Under the pieces are notes generated by a model. It did no database searches. It had not been told where the DNA came from and worked only from the letters and a program-made list of their open reading frames with translations. The translations under genes and the position numbers were made by a program. From Dipteris shenzhenensis (lineage: Eukaryota > Polypodiophyta > Polypodiopsida > Gleicheniales), in the NCBI GenBank assembly GCA_047967505.1, contig CM106539.1: DNA of 64,000 nucleotides. The stretch is one strand, 5' to 3'. Within the stretch, counting starts at the first letter, position 1; each line of letters begins with the position of its first letter. Positions 21,670 to 33,687 of the stretch are shown piece after piece.

Positions 21670-21688
21670 CACTACTACACACGGATCC
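21670..21688 (+). repeat. CACTA terminus, TNP2 side, element L
   Basis: CACTACTACACACGGATCC. Its reverse complement, with one difference, closes element R at 53500-53518. Confidence 0.85.
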
Positions 21689-21765
21689 TATTGCGATGTT
21701 TACGTACCAACGTTTAGCGCCCGTGTGGTGTTAATCGTCGGTATGAAAAGCGGGTTCCGTAAAGC

Positions 21766-21860
21766 GTTGCTATATAGCGACGCTTGCCAAAAGTCGTTAT
21801 ATAGCGACTTTTATAAAGGTCGCTATATAGCGACTTTTAAGTGTCGCTATATAGCGACAC
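21766..21860. repeat. Subterminal palindromes GTCGCTATATAGCGAC, element L
   Basis: At least four copies of the palindrome GTCGCTATATAGCGAC or one-base variants. Such arrays next to CACTA termini are the typical binding sites of the TNPA-like protein. Confidence 0.85.
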
Positions 21861-23424
21861 TGATATACTTTTTTATAGCAACGTTTTCCAGAGAGGTTTT
21901 TTTTTCCATATAGGCCTTAAAAGTTAGTTTTTTCCAATGACAAATTTTTTTAAATTTTCATACATGTTTGATCTTTTGAGAGGATAAAAGTATGAGAGCA
22001 TGTACATCAAGCCTTTGAAGCTCAAATATTCATGTCCAAGTTTGAGATGAAAAAAAAATCAATGAAGAGCATTTACATCAACTGTTTCATCTTGAGCCAA
22101 GTCTAACGTGCCAAACAAGTCTATCTCTAGCTCTATAACAAGTTGATCTCCTATATCATCATCGTACTCTAGCATCGTACGTTCACCTAAAAGTACTTGA
22201 TCATCTTCTTCAATAAAGTGTGGTGATTCTTGATGATCGTTGTCTTCTTCCTCAATATCGTGATCTCCATCTTCCTCCCGTGTGATGCCATTATGCGCAT
22301 CTTCCTCTTGGCTCATATTGCGATCTTCATCTTCTTCGCTAGATTCATCGGGATCAATGGGATTCGACATTGGTAGTGGCATCTCCATATCCAATCTCTA
22401 TCTTTAAAAATTTGCTTACTTTGTGGTGCAACTTGGATCACATACCACCATCTTGGATCAGAATGATCCGGATGAAAAACCACCTATATTGAAGATGGGT
22501 GCTAAATGTCATCAATTATATATATGAAATTATGCTTAAGTACATGTATCAATGGATCTTTAAAAATGAAAGCTTCGATTAATTAAATCATTAGTATGCA
22601 CCTGCTCAATGCACTTGCTCACAATGCTCGGGAAGAACAACTTTTAAGTGTCGCTATATAGCGACACTGATATACTTTTTTATAGCAACGTTTTCCAGAG
22701 AGGTTTTTTTTTCCATATAGGCCTTAAAAGTTAGTTTTTTCCTATGACAAATTTTTTTAAATTTTCATACATGTTTGATCTCATAGAGAATAAAAATATG
22801 AGAGCATGTACATCAAGCCTTTGAAGCTCATATATTCATGTCCAAGTTTGAGATGAAAAAAATCAATTAAGAGCATTTACATCAACTATTTCATCTTGAG
22901 CCAAGTCTAAGGTGCCAAACAAGTCTATCTCCAACTGTATACTAAGTTGATCTCCTATATCATCATCGTACTCTAGCATCGTACGTTCACCTAAAAGTAT
23001 TTGATCATCTTCTTCAATAAAGTGTGGTGATTCTTGATGATCGTTGTCTTCTTCCTCAATATCGTGATCTCCATCTTCCTCTCGTGCGATGTCATTATGC
23101 ACATCTTCCTCTTGACTCATATGGTGATCTACATCTTCTTCGCTAGATTCATCAATTGGATCCGGCATTGGTAGTGGCATCTCCATATCCACATCTCTAT
23201 CTTCAAAAATTTGCTTACTTCATGGTGCAACTTGGATCACGTACCACCATCTTGGATCAGAATGATCCGGATGAAAAACCACTTATATTGAAGATGGGTG
23301 CCAAATGTCGTCAATTATATATATGAAATTATGCTCAAGAACATGTATCAATGGATCTTTAAAAACAAAAGCTTCGATTAATTAAATCATTAGTATGGAC
23401 CTGCTCACAGCTCGGGAAGAACAA
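21834..23424. repeat. About 807-bp tandem duplication of the TNP2 3' end
   Basis: Unit 1 (21834-22640) and unit 2 (22641-about 23424) both contain a subterminal palindrome, the acidic tail exon of TNP2 and CTCGGGAAGAACAA. Element R has this segment once, so the duplication is specific to L. Confidence 0.85.
22059..22394 (-). pseudogene. Duplicated acidic tail exon of TNP2
   Basis: It encodes MDMEMPLPMSNPIDPDESSE, a long Asp/Glu-rich stretch and ETVDVNALH, nearly identical to the tail at 22863-23192 and to 52785-53120 in element R. Being beyond the first copy of the 3' end, it is probably not part of the mature transcript. Confidence 0.7.
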
Positions 23425-26400
23425 AAGTATCACTTTCATCGGTCCAATGTTTGGTGGAGTCTATTGCAAAGAAACCACTACTATCTTTTCTCACTGTCGC
23501 ATGGGGACCGTTGTAAATAGTTCTAAACCATTTTACATCAAGAATGAAAATACTAAATCGTCTGAAATCAACTTCATAGATGTCCCATATGGTTCCACAA
23601 TAATCCAACTGTGAGGAGAGAAGATTGGTATCTGAAGCACTTGCTCGGCTATCTTGTGTGAAGTTAGCCATGACTCCACAATCATACGTGACTCTCTTTG
23701 AATCGATGCGTTCCATGCAAAAATGTCATCCATATGACCATAATGCACTGTACTTTTTGTACTGTAAAAGAGCATCATTAAAACAATGAAGATGCATCTA
23801 TTTTATAGCGTATATTGCCACAAATAGTTACTTAATTACGTCAAGAGGTAAGAAACTTACATGCACCATACAGCCAGATGATAACTCTCGCTCGCGCTCA
23901 TTTATTGTCTCTCCATCACGTTCGGCTTTACGTAGAGCCAATTGTAGCCAATCAAGTGACATGTGAGTAGGGAGAAGAGCCAGATCCCGTGGATATGGTT
24001 GCAATCGCCTGTACATTACTCTGAATCTCGTCCTTGCATTTATTCTTTCTGCTTTTTCCACTTCATATCTCTCAATCCACTTCTGCATCTCAGGGCTATT
24101 GAGGATACAAAACTTATTGAATTTCTCCATTTGCTCTTCGCTCATCTTTCTTTCAATCCCTTTTCCTTGGGGAAGCTCGCCAACGATGCGATCATCATCC
24201 TTGTTTTGCCAAGCTTGCGGCATATCGGGATCTGTGGATGCAAGAAACTCTGTGATATATACTAATGACTCTTGCACAAGCCATCCCTCTGCCATGCTTG
24301 CTTTTGGTCTTGCTTTAAATTGTCTTACAAATCCCTTTAAAGTTTTCATAAATTGCTCGAGAAAAAACATCCATCGACTATGAACGGTACCTGCTATAGC
24401 CACCTCATCAACTATGTGCACAAGCAAGTGGACGTGAGTTATCATAATGCTCGAGGGAAAGTGCTTCTCAAGCAAGCATACAGCTTCGATGGATTCCACC
24501 CTAGCCTTCTCGATGCTCAATATGGAGATCTCTTTTTGAGATATCCACCTATTTCACGTGTCCATGTAAGATATTTTCATAATCAGTCTACAGATTAATC
24601 ATCTTAAATTGAAGAAAATGCAATCAATGCGATTTGATAGTAAGCATACCTCACAATACCACAGATCTTGAATATAGCATTTCTAACATCTTCGTGTAAG
24701 CACCCTTTTATTATAATTGGGAGGATGAACTATCAAAGCAACAAAGAACTCATGTCAACAATATAAGATAATCATAATTATGCTAACGCATCACGATTAT
24801 CGGTACACTAATTCTACTTAGAATACCTATAAGTCCTTGTGCCAATCATGGGACTTGAGCCCACTAAGCTTATTGTCCTTTGAAAATGCTCCTTTCAAGC
24901 AACGCATGTACCCTATCTGCCTTGACCGCTGCCTCCTCCCTCATAGAGAGGATCCACGTTGCTTTTGAGAGGACAACTTTTCCCGAAGCATGCACTTGGG
25001 GCCACAAACGAGACATCCTATTCATAGCACGCAAGTTTTCTCACGCAAGTCTTCTCGCACTCCTCTCGAGTCTTTGGAACCAACCAAGTGTGCCCAAATA
25101 GTAGCCCCCACATTCTTGAAGATATGCATGGGATCCAAGAGATGATTGATTTGTAACTGACCCCAATAAGGAAGCTCGTGAAAGATCGATAGCCTCTTCA
25201 TACCAGGAGGAGGTTCCTCTCCATTCGCCCTCCAAGCTTGAATCCAGTCACTTGCCTTCAAATTTGATGGTGGTGGATCAAGCTGACCTCCACGTGCGAG
25301 ATGGTCGAGCGGAAGGTATCGAGCATGACCTTCATAAACATTTTTCCTCGTATGTTTGAAGTAGCGTGCAAGCGATTTCAAAGCCGGTCCACAAAGAGGA
25401 CAAGCATGGTACCCACTTATAACAAGTCCTGCACGCGTGCATGAATGTGTTAGTATAAGACATGCATGCAAAAGAGAGTCATAAAAGCATAATCATTATA
25501 CATGTAAAGACACAACCACGTACCTGTGCACTCTCCATATCCTGGGTAGTCATGCATGGTCCACATCAAGATACCCCTGACCAAAATATCATTGGTATGT
25601 CTAGGAGCTCTGGAAATATCAAAGACCTGCACTCCTCTCCATAATATCTGTAACTCCTCTATCAAAGGTGCCATGTACACGTCCATATTTTTTGCCTTGT
25701 ACTTTCCTGGCACAAGTAGTGCAAGCATGAGGTGTCCCTTTTTTATTATTAGCCATGGTGGGATATTGTAATTCACCATGACTATGGGCCATGTCAACCA
25801 AGATGTCGAGCGTAACCCGAAAGGATTCACACCGTCCATGGCGAGCCCAAGATGTAAGTTGCGTGGCTCCCTTGCAAAGTCCGACCATTGATTATCTATG
25901 TGCTTCCAAGCTGCACAATCTGAGGGAATCCTCAATGTGTCATCAGTGGACCGATGAGATGCATGCCATGTCATCAACTCCGCTATGGATTTGCATCAGA
26001 ACATGTGTTGTATTCTTGCAATAATGGGAAAGTGTCTCAAGACCTTTACCGGTATCCGCTCACCCTGCAAGTCATCTCTATATCGTTGTTCCCCACACTT
26101 TGGACAACTAGCCAAATCTCCATGCTCATGACAAAAGAGAATACAATCATTACGGCAAGCATGGATGGTATCATAATCCATACCCACCGTTGTTAGCATC
26201 TTTTTCACTTCATCTCTTGATGCGAGCATGGTATTTGGTGCAGGCAACATCTTCTGGAGCAACCTATGACAATTCAAACATACATAGGCTTCAAACAATG
26301 ATGATTCGGTATACACTATCCCAATGATGATTCTCAAAACAAACATGATGATTCTCAAAACAAAAAATATCCAAATAATGAGTCAAATTAATGCAAGAGC

Positions 26401-26990
26401 TAACCTCATCAAGGCCGAGACACTTGTATCCGACCACCCATACTTTCCTTGCAGATTCAAGATTGAGAGACAAGCACGTAGTTTAGACATCCTAGCACCC
26501 TCGTACAATTGTGTTGATTGCAACTCTCACATTTTGACCTCAGACTCTGACATCATGTGTACATGGGATGTAGTGCCCCTAAAAATGGAATCCATCATGT
26601 TGACCATACCCTCGTCATCATCCGGGAGACTATAGTCTTGCTCAAAGTGTGAATGTATATGTGTACCCTCGTCACCCTCCTCATCCTATTTTAAGATTTC
26701 ATGTAAATATAAGATCTTATATTTCCTGGTATCCAATAAGACTGCGAACTTAAATAGCTTTGACTTACCGATGGTCCATCAATACGTGCAACACCAACGG
26801 TGGGTACTGGTCTGGGCTCCTCCCCATACATCTGCAAGTGGCGCATGATAATACGATGTTGATGTCATACTTCTTGCTTGCAATGAGTGCAATGACAGTA
26901 TAACCTCTTCGTAAGCCACTTCATGCTCCCGGGCATTGGCGCATCATCGGACGATCATCCCTTCCATCTACACTTATAAAATCACAACAT
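22861..26990 (-). pseudogene. CACTA transposase TNP2 (element L)
   Basis: Minus-strand exons in order: an N-terminal Cys-rich segment near 26930-26800 (YCHCTHCKQEV); IHACRNDCILFCHEHGDLA with CPKCGEQRYRDD (26170-26060); the core with AMDGVNPFGL, PPWLIIKKGHL, VPGKYKAKNMDVYMAPLIEE and HDYPGYGECTG (25977-25450); CPLCGPALKS and LLDPMHIFKNVG (25471-25022); the segment VCLLEKHFPSSIM...FVRQFKARPK (24520-23828); a DUF4216-like part (23716-23405, ...DSTKHWTDESDTF); and the acidic tail (23192-22863). The Asp residues in DGVNPF and HDYPGYG are the expected catalytic positions. A 14-bp tandem duplication near 25024-25050 (ACTTGCGTGAGAAA) shifts the frame relative to element R, so the gene is probably inactive. 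The protein would have bound the termini and cut the element out. Confidence 0.8.
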
Positions 26991-27063
26991 AAGTTGCAAG
27001 AAAATATATTAACAGTTATAAAATAGCATCTATGAGCTTCCCTTCAAGTTAGAACAAAAAGTG

Positions 27064-27150
27064 ACTTAAAGCGTCACTATATAGCAACTTTTTGCTTTGT
27101 TCCGTCGCTATATAGCGATGTTTTTAATTAAAAACGTCGCTATATAGCGA
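27064..27150. repeat. Central cluster of GTCGCTATATAGCGAC repeats, element L
   Basis: Three copies lie between the start of the minus-strand TNP2 gene and the plus-strand TNP1 side, so they sit in the presumed divergent promoter region instead of next to a terminus. Confidence 0.75.
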
Positions 27151-28050
27151 CGCTGTGGGTTAAAACCCGAGACTCGCATCGCGCGGCACTTTCTTTAGCA
27201 ATCTCTCTAATCTTTCAAGTAACCAAGGCAATCTCTCCTCCCACCTATTTTTGACGACCTCCCACCTATTTCCGACAACCTCCCACTCTATTCTCCACTC
27301 CTCACCCTTCTCCTAGCTCTTGTACTGCCTCTCTACCCTTTTTCCTCTTTGGTTTCTTGAAAGGAAGTTCTTCAAGAGGTGAGTTTGTTCTCGGGGGGGT
27401 CACTCATCATATGTAACTCTATCACATGAGTTCAACAAAAGGATATTTTTTATTTCTAAAATTTACAGAAATAAATATACATAAGGGACTATTTTAAATA
27501 ATTTTGGGAAAAAATTACAGATTTGTATAGAAAAGGGGTACATTTTATTAATGAAAAGTTTTACAGATAAGGGATTTTAAATATAGGCCTTGAACGCACG
27601 TGATATAGAGGGTTTGTACACAGTGACCCCCCCGAGAGTTTGTTTCAACAATGTAGGTTATTTGTTTGTTAGCTTTAGTTTTGTGAGTGCTTCTCCTTGT
27701 ATTGCTAAACCTGTAAACTAGTTTTCATGCTTGTTTTCCGAGGATTGAAACAAAAAACGAGATTTCAAGAAAGAAAGAAGACTCACCTCTTTTTTGTATT
27801 TCTCTTCCTTCTCTTTCTCCTTGTCTCCTCAATCTCCTCCTTTCAAGAAGTTACTTTTGTAATCTCCTCCTTCCTCTAACATCTTATTTGAAAAATGATA
27901 TGTTTCCTCTCTTTTGTAGGGCCAGTCCACAACACCGAGCAGGACGTACTATTTCAGGTAAGTGCTTCCTCTTTTTTCCATTTATTATTTTTGTTATTTG
28001 CATTGGCCTGCAGCTAGTTGCCTTAAGTGCTAGCTGTAGTGATGGGCATA
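27151..28050. other. Leader/intron region of the TNP1 side, element L
   Basis: No long frame. Pyrimidine-rich DNA with splice-like signals (for example AGGTGAG at 27377, cut by the MITE insertion, and TTTTGTAG at about 27912-27919). It probably represents 5' untranslated and intronic sequence of the plus-strand gene. Confidence 0.35.
27390..27636 (+). mobile_element. MITE copy B, complete, 247 bp
   Basis: It runs from CTCGGGGGGGTCACT to AGTGACCCCCCCGAG, a perfect 15-bp inverted pair. AGTTTGTT precedes it (27382-27389) and follows it (27637-27644), an 8-bp target duplication. It has no coding capacity. Confidence 0.9.
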
Positions 28051-28255
28051 GGAACCCTCTCTTCCCCTCTCTTTCCTCTTCTTTCCCTCTTCTCTCCTCT
28101 TCTTTCCCTCCTTTCCTTCTTCTCTCCTTCAATCTCTTTCCTCCTTTTTTTCCCTCTTTCCTTTTCCTCTTCTTCTCTCTTTCTTTCCCTCTTTTTCCCT
28201 CTTTCCTTTCCCTCTTCTTCTCTCTTTCCCCCTTCTCTTATGCTCATGCATAAAC
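28050..28255. repeat. CTTTCC/CTCTTC polypyrimidine tract
   Basis: An almost pure pyrimidine strand continuing on the other side of copia copy 2 (34034-35330). The element inserted into this tract. Confidence 0.9.
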
Positions 28256-28553
28256 TGTAAAGAATGAGGGAGAGAGATAGGAGACTCAAGTTCAGCTTTC
28301 TTCACAATACACAAAAGAGAGAGGACACAAGATTGGAGGGTGAAGCCTTTCTTCACTTTTGCACACAACAACAATACAATAGAAGAGGGAAATACCCTAT
28401 ATGTCAAACCCTAGAATACGTGGTTCATATGTGAACCCAAACCAAAAACATACATGGTAGTCTAACTACACCACGAGTACAACTAACATAGGCGGTGACA
28501 TAAATGATAGTCATCCAGGAGATATATCGGGGGTAGAGCTTGATATCTCAACA
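28256..28553 (-). repeat. 3' LTR of copia copy 2
   Basis: On the minus strand it starts TGTTGAGATATCAAGCTC right after the polypurine tract GCTTGAGGGGGAG and ends CATTCTTTACA. Length 298. Confidence 0.85.
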
Positions 28554-31056
28554 CTCCCCCTCAAGCTCAAATCCATCTCACGTACACCAAGCAAGCTCCT
28601 AAATCTACGAAGCTTCTCGGTACCCAATGCCTTCGTAAAAATATCAGCCACCTGCTCCTCAGTGCTGACATAGACAAGATCAATCTCACCAGCTAGAACC
28701 TTCTCTCTCACAAAGTGATAATGCACCTCAATGTGCTTCGTTCTAGCATGATAAACTGGGTTATTAGCAAGCATGATGCTACTAATGTTGTCACAATGAA
28801 TGACAACTGCTGCATGAATTGACTGTCCCATATCTGCAAGTAGCTTCCGTAACCAAGCTACCTCACATGCAGCCATTGCTGCACCCCTGTACTCAGCCTT
28901 CGTGCTCGACAAGGCAACTGTTGGCTACTTCTTGCTGCTCCAACTGATGGCACCACTCCCAAGGGAAAACATAAAACCACTAGTAGATCTCCTGTCTGAG
29001 ACACTACTAGCCCAGTCAGCATCTGTGTATCCATGTACCTGTAATGCACACCTAGCTTCATAAAACAGTCCATAATGCAATGTGGACTTCACATACCGCA
29101 GTATGCGCCTAGCCGCATCCAAATGTGGCTTCCTCGGTGCCTGCATAAACTGACTCACCAGCCCCACAGCATAGCTCAAATCTGGTCTGGTTATAGTCAT
29201 GTAAATCAAGCTACCTACTATGCGCCTGTACATAGTAATATCTTCAAGAAGCTCACCTGTCTCTGCATTGAGCTTCACATTCTGCTCCAATGGAACAGAG
29301 ATAGGCTTACAGCCTGTCATCCCATATTTGGACAGCATGTCCAAACCGTATTGCCTTTGCAACAGCCATATCCCACTCGGGGATCTAATAACCTCAATGC
29401 CCAAGAAGTAACGCAGCTCTCCCAAATCCTTCATCTCAAATTTCTGCTTCAACAGCAGCTTCACTTCATTAATGTCTGCATCACTATCACCTGTAATAAT
29501 CAAGTCATCAACATAGATGACTATAAGCACAATCCCTCTGTTTGTCCTTTTCACATAAAGTGAAAAATCTGAATTGGAAATCTGAAATCCAATAGTGACA
29601 AGATATTGCCCTATCTTGTCTGACCATGCCCTCGGCGCCTGTTTTAAGCCATACAAGGCTTTGCGCAACCTGCATACAAAATCGGGGTGTGCATTATCCT
29701 CATAACCTTCTAGCTGCATCATATAAACCTCTTCCTGCAAGTCACCATGCAAGAAGGCATTTTTCACATCCATCTGATGCAAAGACCATCCCTTTGCAGC
29801 AGCCATAGCAATTACTGCTCTCACGGTTGCCATCCTTGCAACTGGGCTGAAAGTTTCCTCATAGTCAATTCCATATGTCTGCGCAAAACCTTTGGCAACC
29901 AATCTTGCCTTGTACCTGCTAACAGACCCATCAGCATTGTGCTTTACTTTGTAAACCCACTTGCAGCCAATAGCCTTCTTATCATGAGGCAAAGGCATCA
30001 AATCCCAAGTGTGGTTTGCATCCAAGGCAGCCATCTCTTCATCCATAGCTGCTTCCCAATTTTTATGCCCTGCTGCATCCTCAAAACATGTGGGCTCTGG
30101 CTCCTCTAGAACCTTGACCATATAAGCATAGTGATGTGCTGTATACCCATCATATCTTAGCCTATCAACTGGATACTTAATACGGGTGGACCTCCGTACA
30201 ATTGGATCAGTTGCAGGAGTCTTTAAATCATGCCTGCTTTTCCTTGCACCAGGTGTAACAATAGAAGGAATCCCAAGTTCCTCATCAAGGCTCATTTCAG
30301 AGCCACTTGACTCTCCATCAACATGAGAGCTACCAGCAGACACATCAAACACTGGAGCATGGTCCACTTTTTCTTTTCCCTTATGTGATACCTGCACAAC
30401 ACTATCAGGACTGCCATGTGACGATTCACTAGATCTCAATCTCCCTATCCATGCATTAGATCCACTAGTAGAGGACTCTCTGGGTCCACTCAAGTCTTGA
30501 GATTGCTGCTCTACATTTATTGCAGCATTCCCATTTCCTGCATCTGCATCTCCTACCATAACAGTTGGTGCATACCAGCTGCTCATCTCATCAAAAACAA
30601 CATCTCTGCTCACTTGCATTTTGCGGGTGGAAGGGTTATAACAGCGATACCCTTTCTGGTGCAGAGCATATCCAATAAAGATGCATTTTTCTGCCTTTGG
30701 ATCCAGCTTTGTTCTCTTCTCATCAGGAACATGAACATAAGCTATGCAACCAAATACCTTCAAGTGAGAAATATCTGGTTTTTGGCCTGTATACATTTCT
30801 TCAGGCGTCATGCCATGGACAGCTGCAGTGGGGGTTCTGTTCATAATATAAACAGTAGTTGCTACTACTTCAGCCCAAAAATAATCAGGCATGTTTTTCT
30901 CATTTAGAATCACCCGTCCTACTTCTGCAATATGCCTGTTCTTCCTTTCTGCAACCCCATTCTGCTGAGGGGTAGACCTGCATGAGTACTTCCTTTGAAT
31001 TCCCTGTTCTTTCAGATATTCACAAAATTCTTCTGAAAAGTACTCTCCCCTCCATC
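28511..31056 (-). pseudogene. Copia pol, C-terminal integrase to RNase H (copy 2)
   Basis: It follows a one-base frame break near 31050. It includes the end of integrase (PQQNGVAERKNRHI), MILNEKNMPDYFWAEVVATT, the variable linker with KGKEKVDHAPVFDV, reverse transcriptase (IGCKWVYKVKHNADGS, MDVKNAFLHGDL, VIYVDDLIITGDSD) and RNase H (YTDADWASSVSDRRS, STKAEYRGAAMAA). A TAG at about 28923 stands where copy 4 has CAG. Otherwise the frame is open for 662 residues. The reading ends within the 3' LTR, as in copy 4. Confidence 0.85.
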
Positions 31057-31977
31057 AGATCTTAGCACTTTAATATGCACACCTTTCTCTTTTTCAACCA
31101 TGGCCTTAAAAGCCTTGAAATGGCTGAACACTTCACTTTTGTGCTTCATAAAATAAATCCACACCTTCCTAGTGTAGTCATCAATAAACGTCACATAATA
31201 ATGGCATCCACCAATAGAAGCAGCTTTGGTTGTCCAAACATCTGAATGGATCACTTCCAAAGGTCTTCTGCTCACCTTAGCATTTTTGGGAAATGCATGT
31301 CTGGCCTGCTTACCCATTTGGCATGCTTCACATACCTTTTGCATTCCCTCAACTCTGAATTTAGGCAAACCTGCAACAATGTTTTTCGTTTGCATAGATT
31401 TCAGCCTTTGTATATTCACGTGCCCAATGCGCTTGTGCCATATCTCAATATCTGCAATGACACCTCTCCCATGCGCAAACATAGCAGCTTTCACCTCAGG
31501 CATATCAACATCCAATGTGAACATTCTGCCATTTTTGTTGCCTTTCGCAACCAAGCGGCACTTATTTTTCAAGTCCTCAACAAAGCATCCATCAGGATTA
31601 AATCTAACCTGCAGACCTTGCTCAACCATCTGGCCAACTGAAACCAGGTTCTTAGTGATTTTTGGAACATGAAGTACATCTGCCAAGTACTTCGTTTTGC
31701 CATCCTGCATAGCCAATGGCACTTTACCAACCTGCGTAATTGGGTGCGCAGTATCATCACCTGTTTCAACATAACCTGGCTTATCCAAATTTCTAACATC
31801 ATGATACCACTCACCATGACTGGTCATGTGGTTAGAGGCACCTGAATCAACATACCAAACATCATTGCAAGCTGCAGCATCTCCTGACATGGAGTTAACC
31901 ATATGCTGCATCACAAAAAGGTGCTCATTTCTGTCGTCACCATGCCCACTTGATGATGCATAGTTGCTTTGCTGCAA
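31012..31977 (-). pseudogene. Copia protease and integrase, N-terminal part (copy 2)
   Basis: It has the protease motif YVDSGASNHM near 31840, the H-H-C-C zinc segment (IWHKRIGHV...VCEACQMG) and the catalytic acids of integrase in HSDVWTTKA and YVTFIDDYTRK. The frame breaks after LRSDGGE near 31040-31055. Confidence 0.85.
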
Positions 31978-32157
31978 CTTCCCACTTTTGATGTCATTCT
32001 GCTTTTTATAGCATGTATTCTCCTTGTGTCCAGGCTTTCCACAATAATAGCATTCTGTGCTGCTATTTACTTGCTGGTTCCTTTGCCATGAACCACGGCC
32101 TCTTTGGCTCCCCCTGCCTCTAGAACTACCACGTCCTCCTCCATAGGACTAGTTTTC

Positions 32158-32892
32158 CTATTGTTGCTGCTGATTCTGATTTCCTGCATGGCCACCAAAA
32201 CGGCCTCTTCCTCTACCCCTGCCTCTACCTGTATTCGAGTAGAAAGCAGTCTCTTGAGAAGTTGAGGTGGCTGAACCACCATTCCTTTGCTCTTCACTCA
32301 GCAAGAGAGTAATAAGTTCCTGAAAATCAGGAAATGTTTCACGGACTCCAATGGATGTCCGAAACTGTGCATAATCTTTCCCAAGACCATTCAAGGTCAC
32401 GGACACTAAGTCCTCATCATCAACAGGTGCTCCAATGGAGGCAAGAGAATCTGCAAGGCCTTTCACCTTCAAGGAATACTCATTTATATTCAGATTTTTC
32501 CTTTGCACATTGTGCAACTCCTGCTTTAGCTGCATCTTTCGTGCTTTGGTATTTGTGCTATACAGCTTCACCAATGTATCCCATGCCTCCTTAGGCGTCT
32601 CTACATCCTGTATATGCACAATCATAGAATCTGAAATGCTAACAGACAGCCAATACAAGCATTTTCTGGCTTTTTCATGCCATTCTTTAAAGGCCTTCAA
32701 TTCAGCAGGAGTGGGAGCGGCACCCAAAACTGGTTCTGCGGTTTCACCACTGATGTAATCCCAAACTCCCTTTCCCATAAGGAAGTTTGTCATCCTGAAC
32801 TTCCATGCTTGGAAGTTGTTCTTGTCAAGCTTCTCACTGACAATGGTAGACAGATTCTCAGACATTTTACAAATCATGAATTGCAACAGCAA
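32158..32892 (-). pseudogene. Copia gag (copy 2)
   Basis: It begins near MSENLSTIVSEKLDKNNFQA, with the usual UBN2-type capsid segment (TLVKLYSTNTKARKMQLKQE, ITLLLSEEQRNGG) and an RGRGRGR-rich region. TAG codons at about 32158-32150 replace glutamines before the zinc knuckle (CYYCGKPGH, near 32045), which lies beyond the stop in the same register. Confidence 0.8.
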
Positions 32893-33427
32893 CCTGTAAA
32901 CACAGCAAATGCCTCACAAGGGCAAATAGCAAAACTTCTACAAAAAACCTCACAGGGGCAGATCTGCAACACTGACGAAAGTGGTATTTCACCACACAGT
33001 CACTTCCTAGTGACGATTTTGCATCAACAAGCAACAAGCATGACTCTGGAACTCCCAATATCTCTGCACACAGGCATACGATGCAATTTCAGTGGCACCT
33101 TTCCACTGACTAGCCGCGCAGTGGTCGCACAGCGAAAAACAGGGCCTTTTTCTGAGTGCCTGCGAAGAACTTCCGCCTTCAAAACGGGCCCCGAAATGGC
33201 CTCAAATCAAAAAAATAAAGTCACCAAGGGCTTCGCCCTTTCCCGCAGCATACTGCGCTCTCGCCACACCGCGAAGGGCTTCTCAATCTGAAACAGTGCA
33301 CTCCTGCACTTCTGGCTGTGCTACCTGCAGAGATTTGCTCCCAACTCGAAATAGGAAAGCAACACTGGTCCTCTTACCAGGACACCACAAACTTTGCTTG
33401 CTTTCTTGAGCTCCTTACCACGAACAA

Positions 33428-33440
33428 GGCTCTGATACCA
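33428..33440 (-). promoter_or_regulatory. Primer-binding site of copia copy 2
   Basis: The minus strand reads TGGTATCAGAGCC directly after the 5' LTR end at 33441. Confidence 0.85.
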
Positions 33441-33687
33441 TGTAAAGAATGAGGGAGAGAGATAGGAGACTCAAGTTCAGCTTTCTTCACAACACACAAA
33501 AGAGAGAGGACACAAGATTGGAGGGTGAAGCCTTTCTTCACTTTTGCACACAACAACAATACAATAGAAGAGGGAAATACCCTATATGTCAAACCCTAGA
33601 ATACGTGGTTCATATGTGAACCCAAACCAAAAACATACGTGGTAGTCTAACTACACCACGAGTACAACTAACATAGGCGGTGACATA
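33441..33687 (-). repeat. 5' LTR of copia copy 2, truncated
   Basis: It matches 28256-28503 with only a couple of differences by eye (for example ACATACGTGG versus ACATACATGG). About 67 bases of its start are missing and replaced by the ATGC-rich palindromic repeat. Confidence 0.8.

Larger units (their letters stand above)
28256..33687 (-). mobile_element. Ty1/copia element copy 2 (related subfamily), minus strand
   Basis: The 3' LTR is 28256-28553 and the 5' LTR 33441-33687. The internal genes are all on the minus strand. Proteins are clearly related to copy 4, but the LTR differs beyond TGTTGAGATATC, so it is a separate subfamily. The 5' LTR lacks its first ~67 bases and no target duplication can be read. 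Few lesions are present: stops in gag, one frameshift in integrase and one stop in RNase H. Confidence 0.85.
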
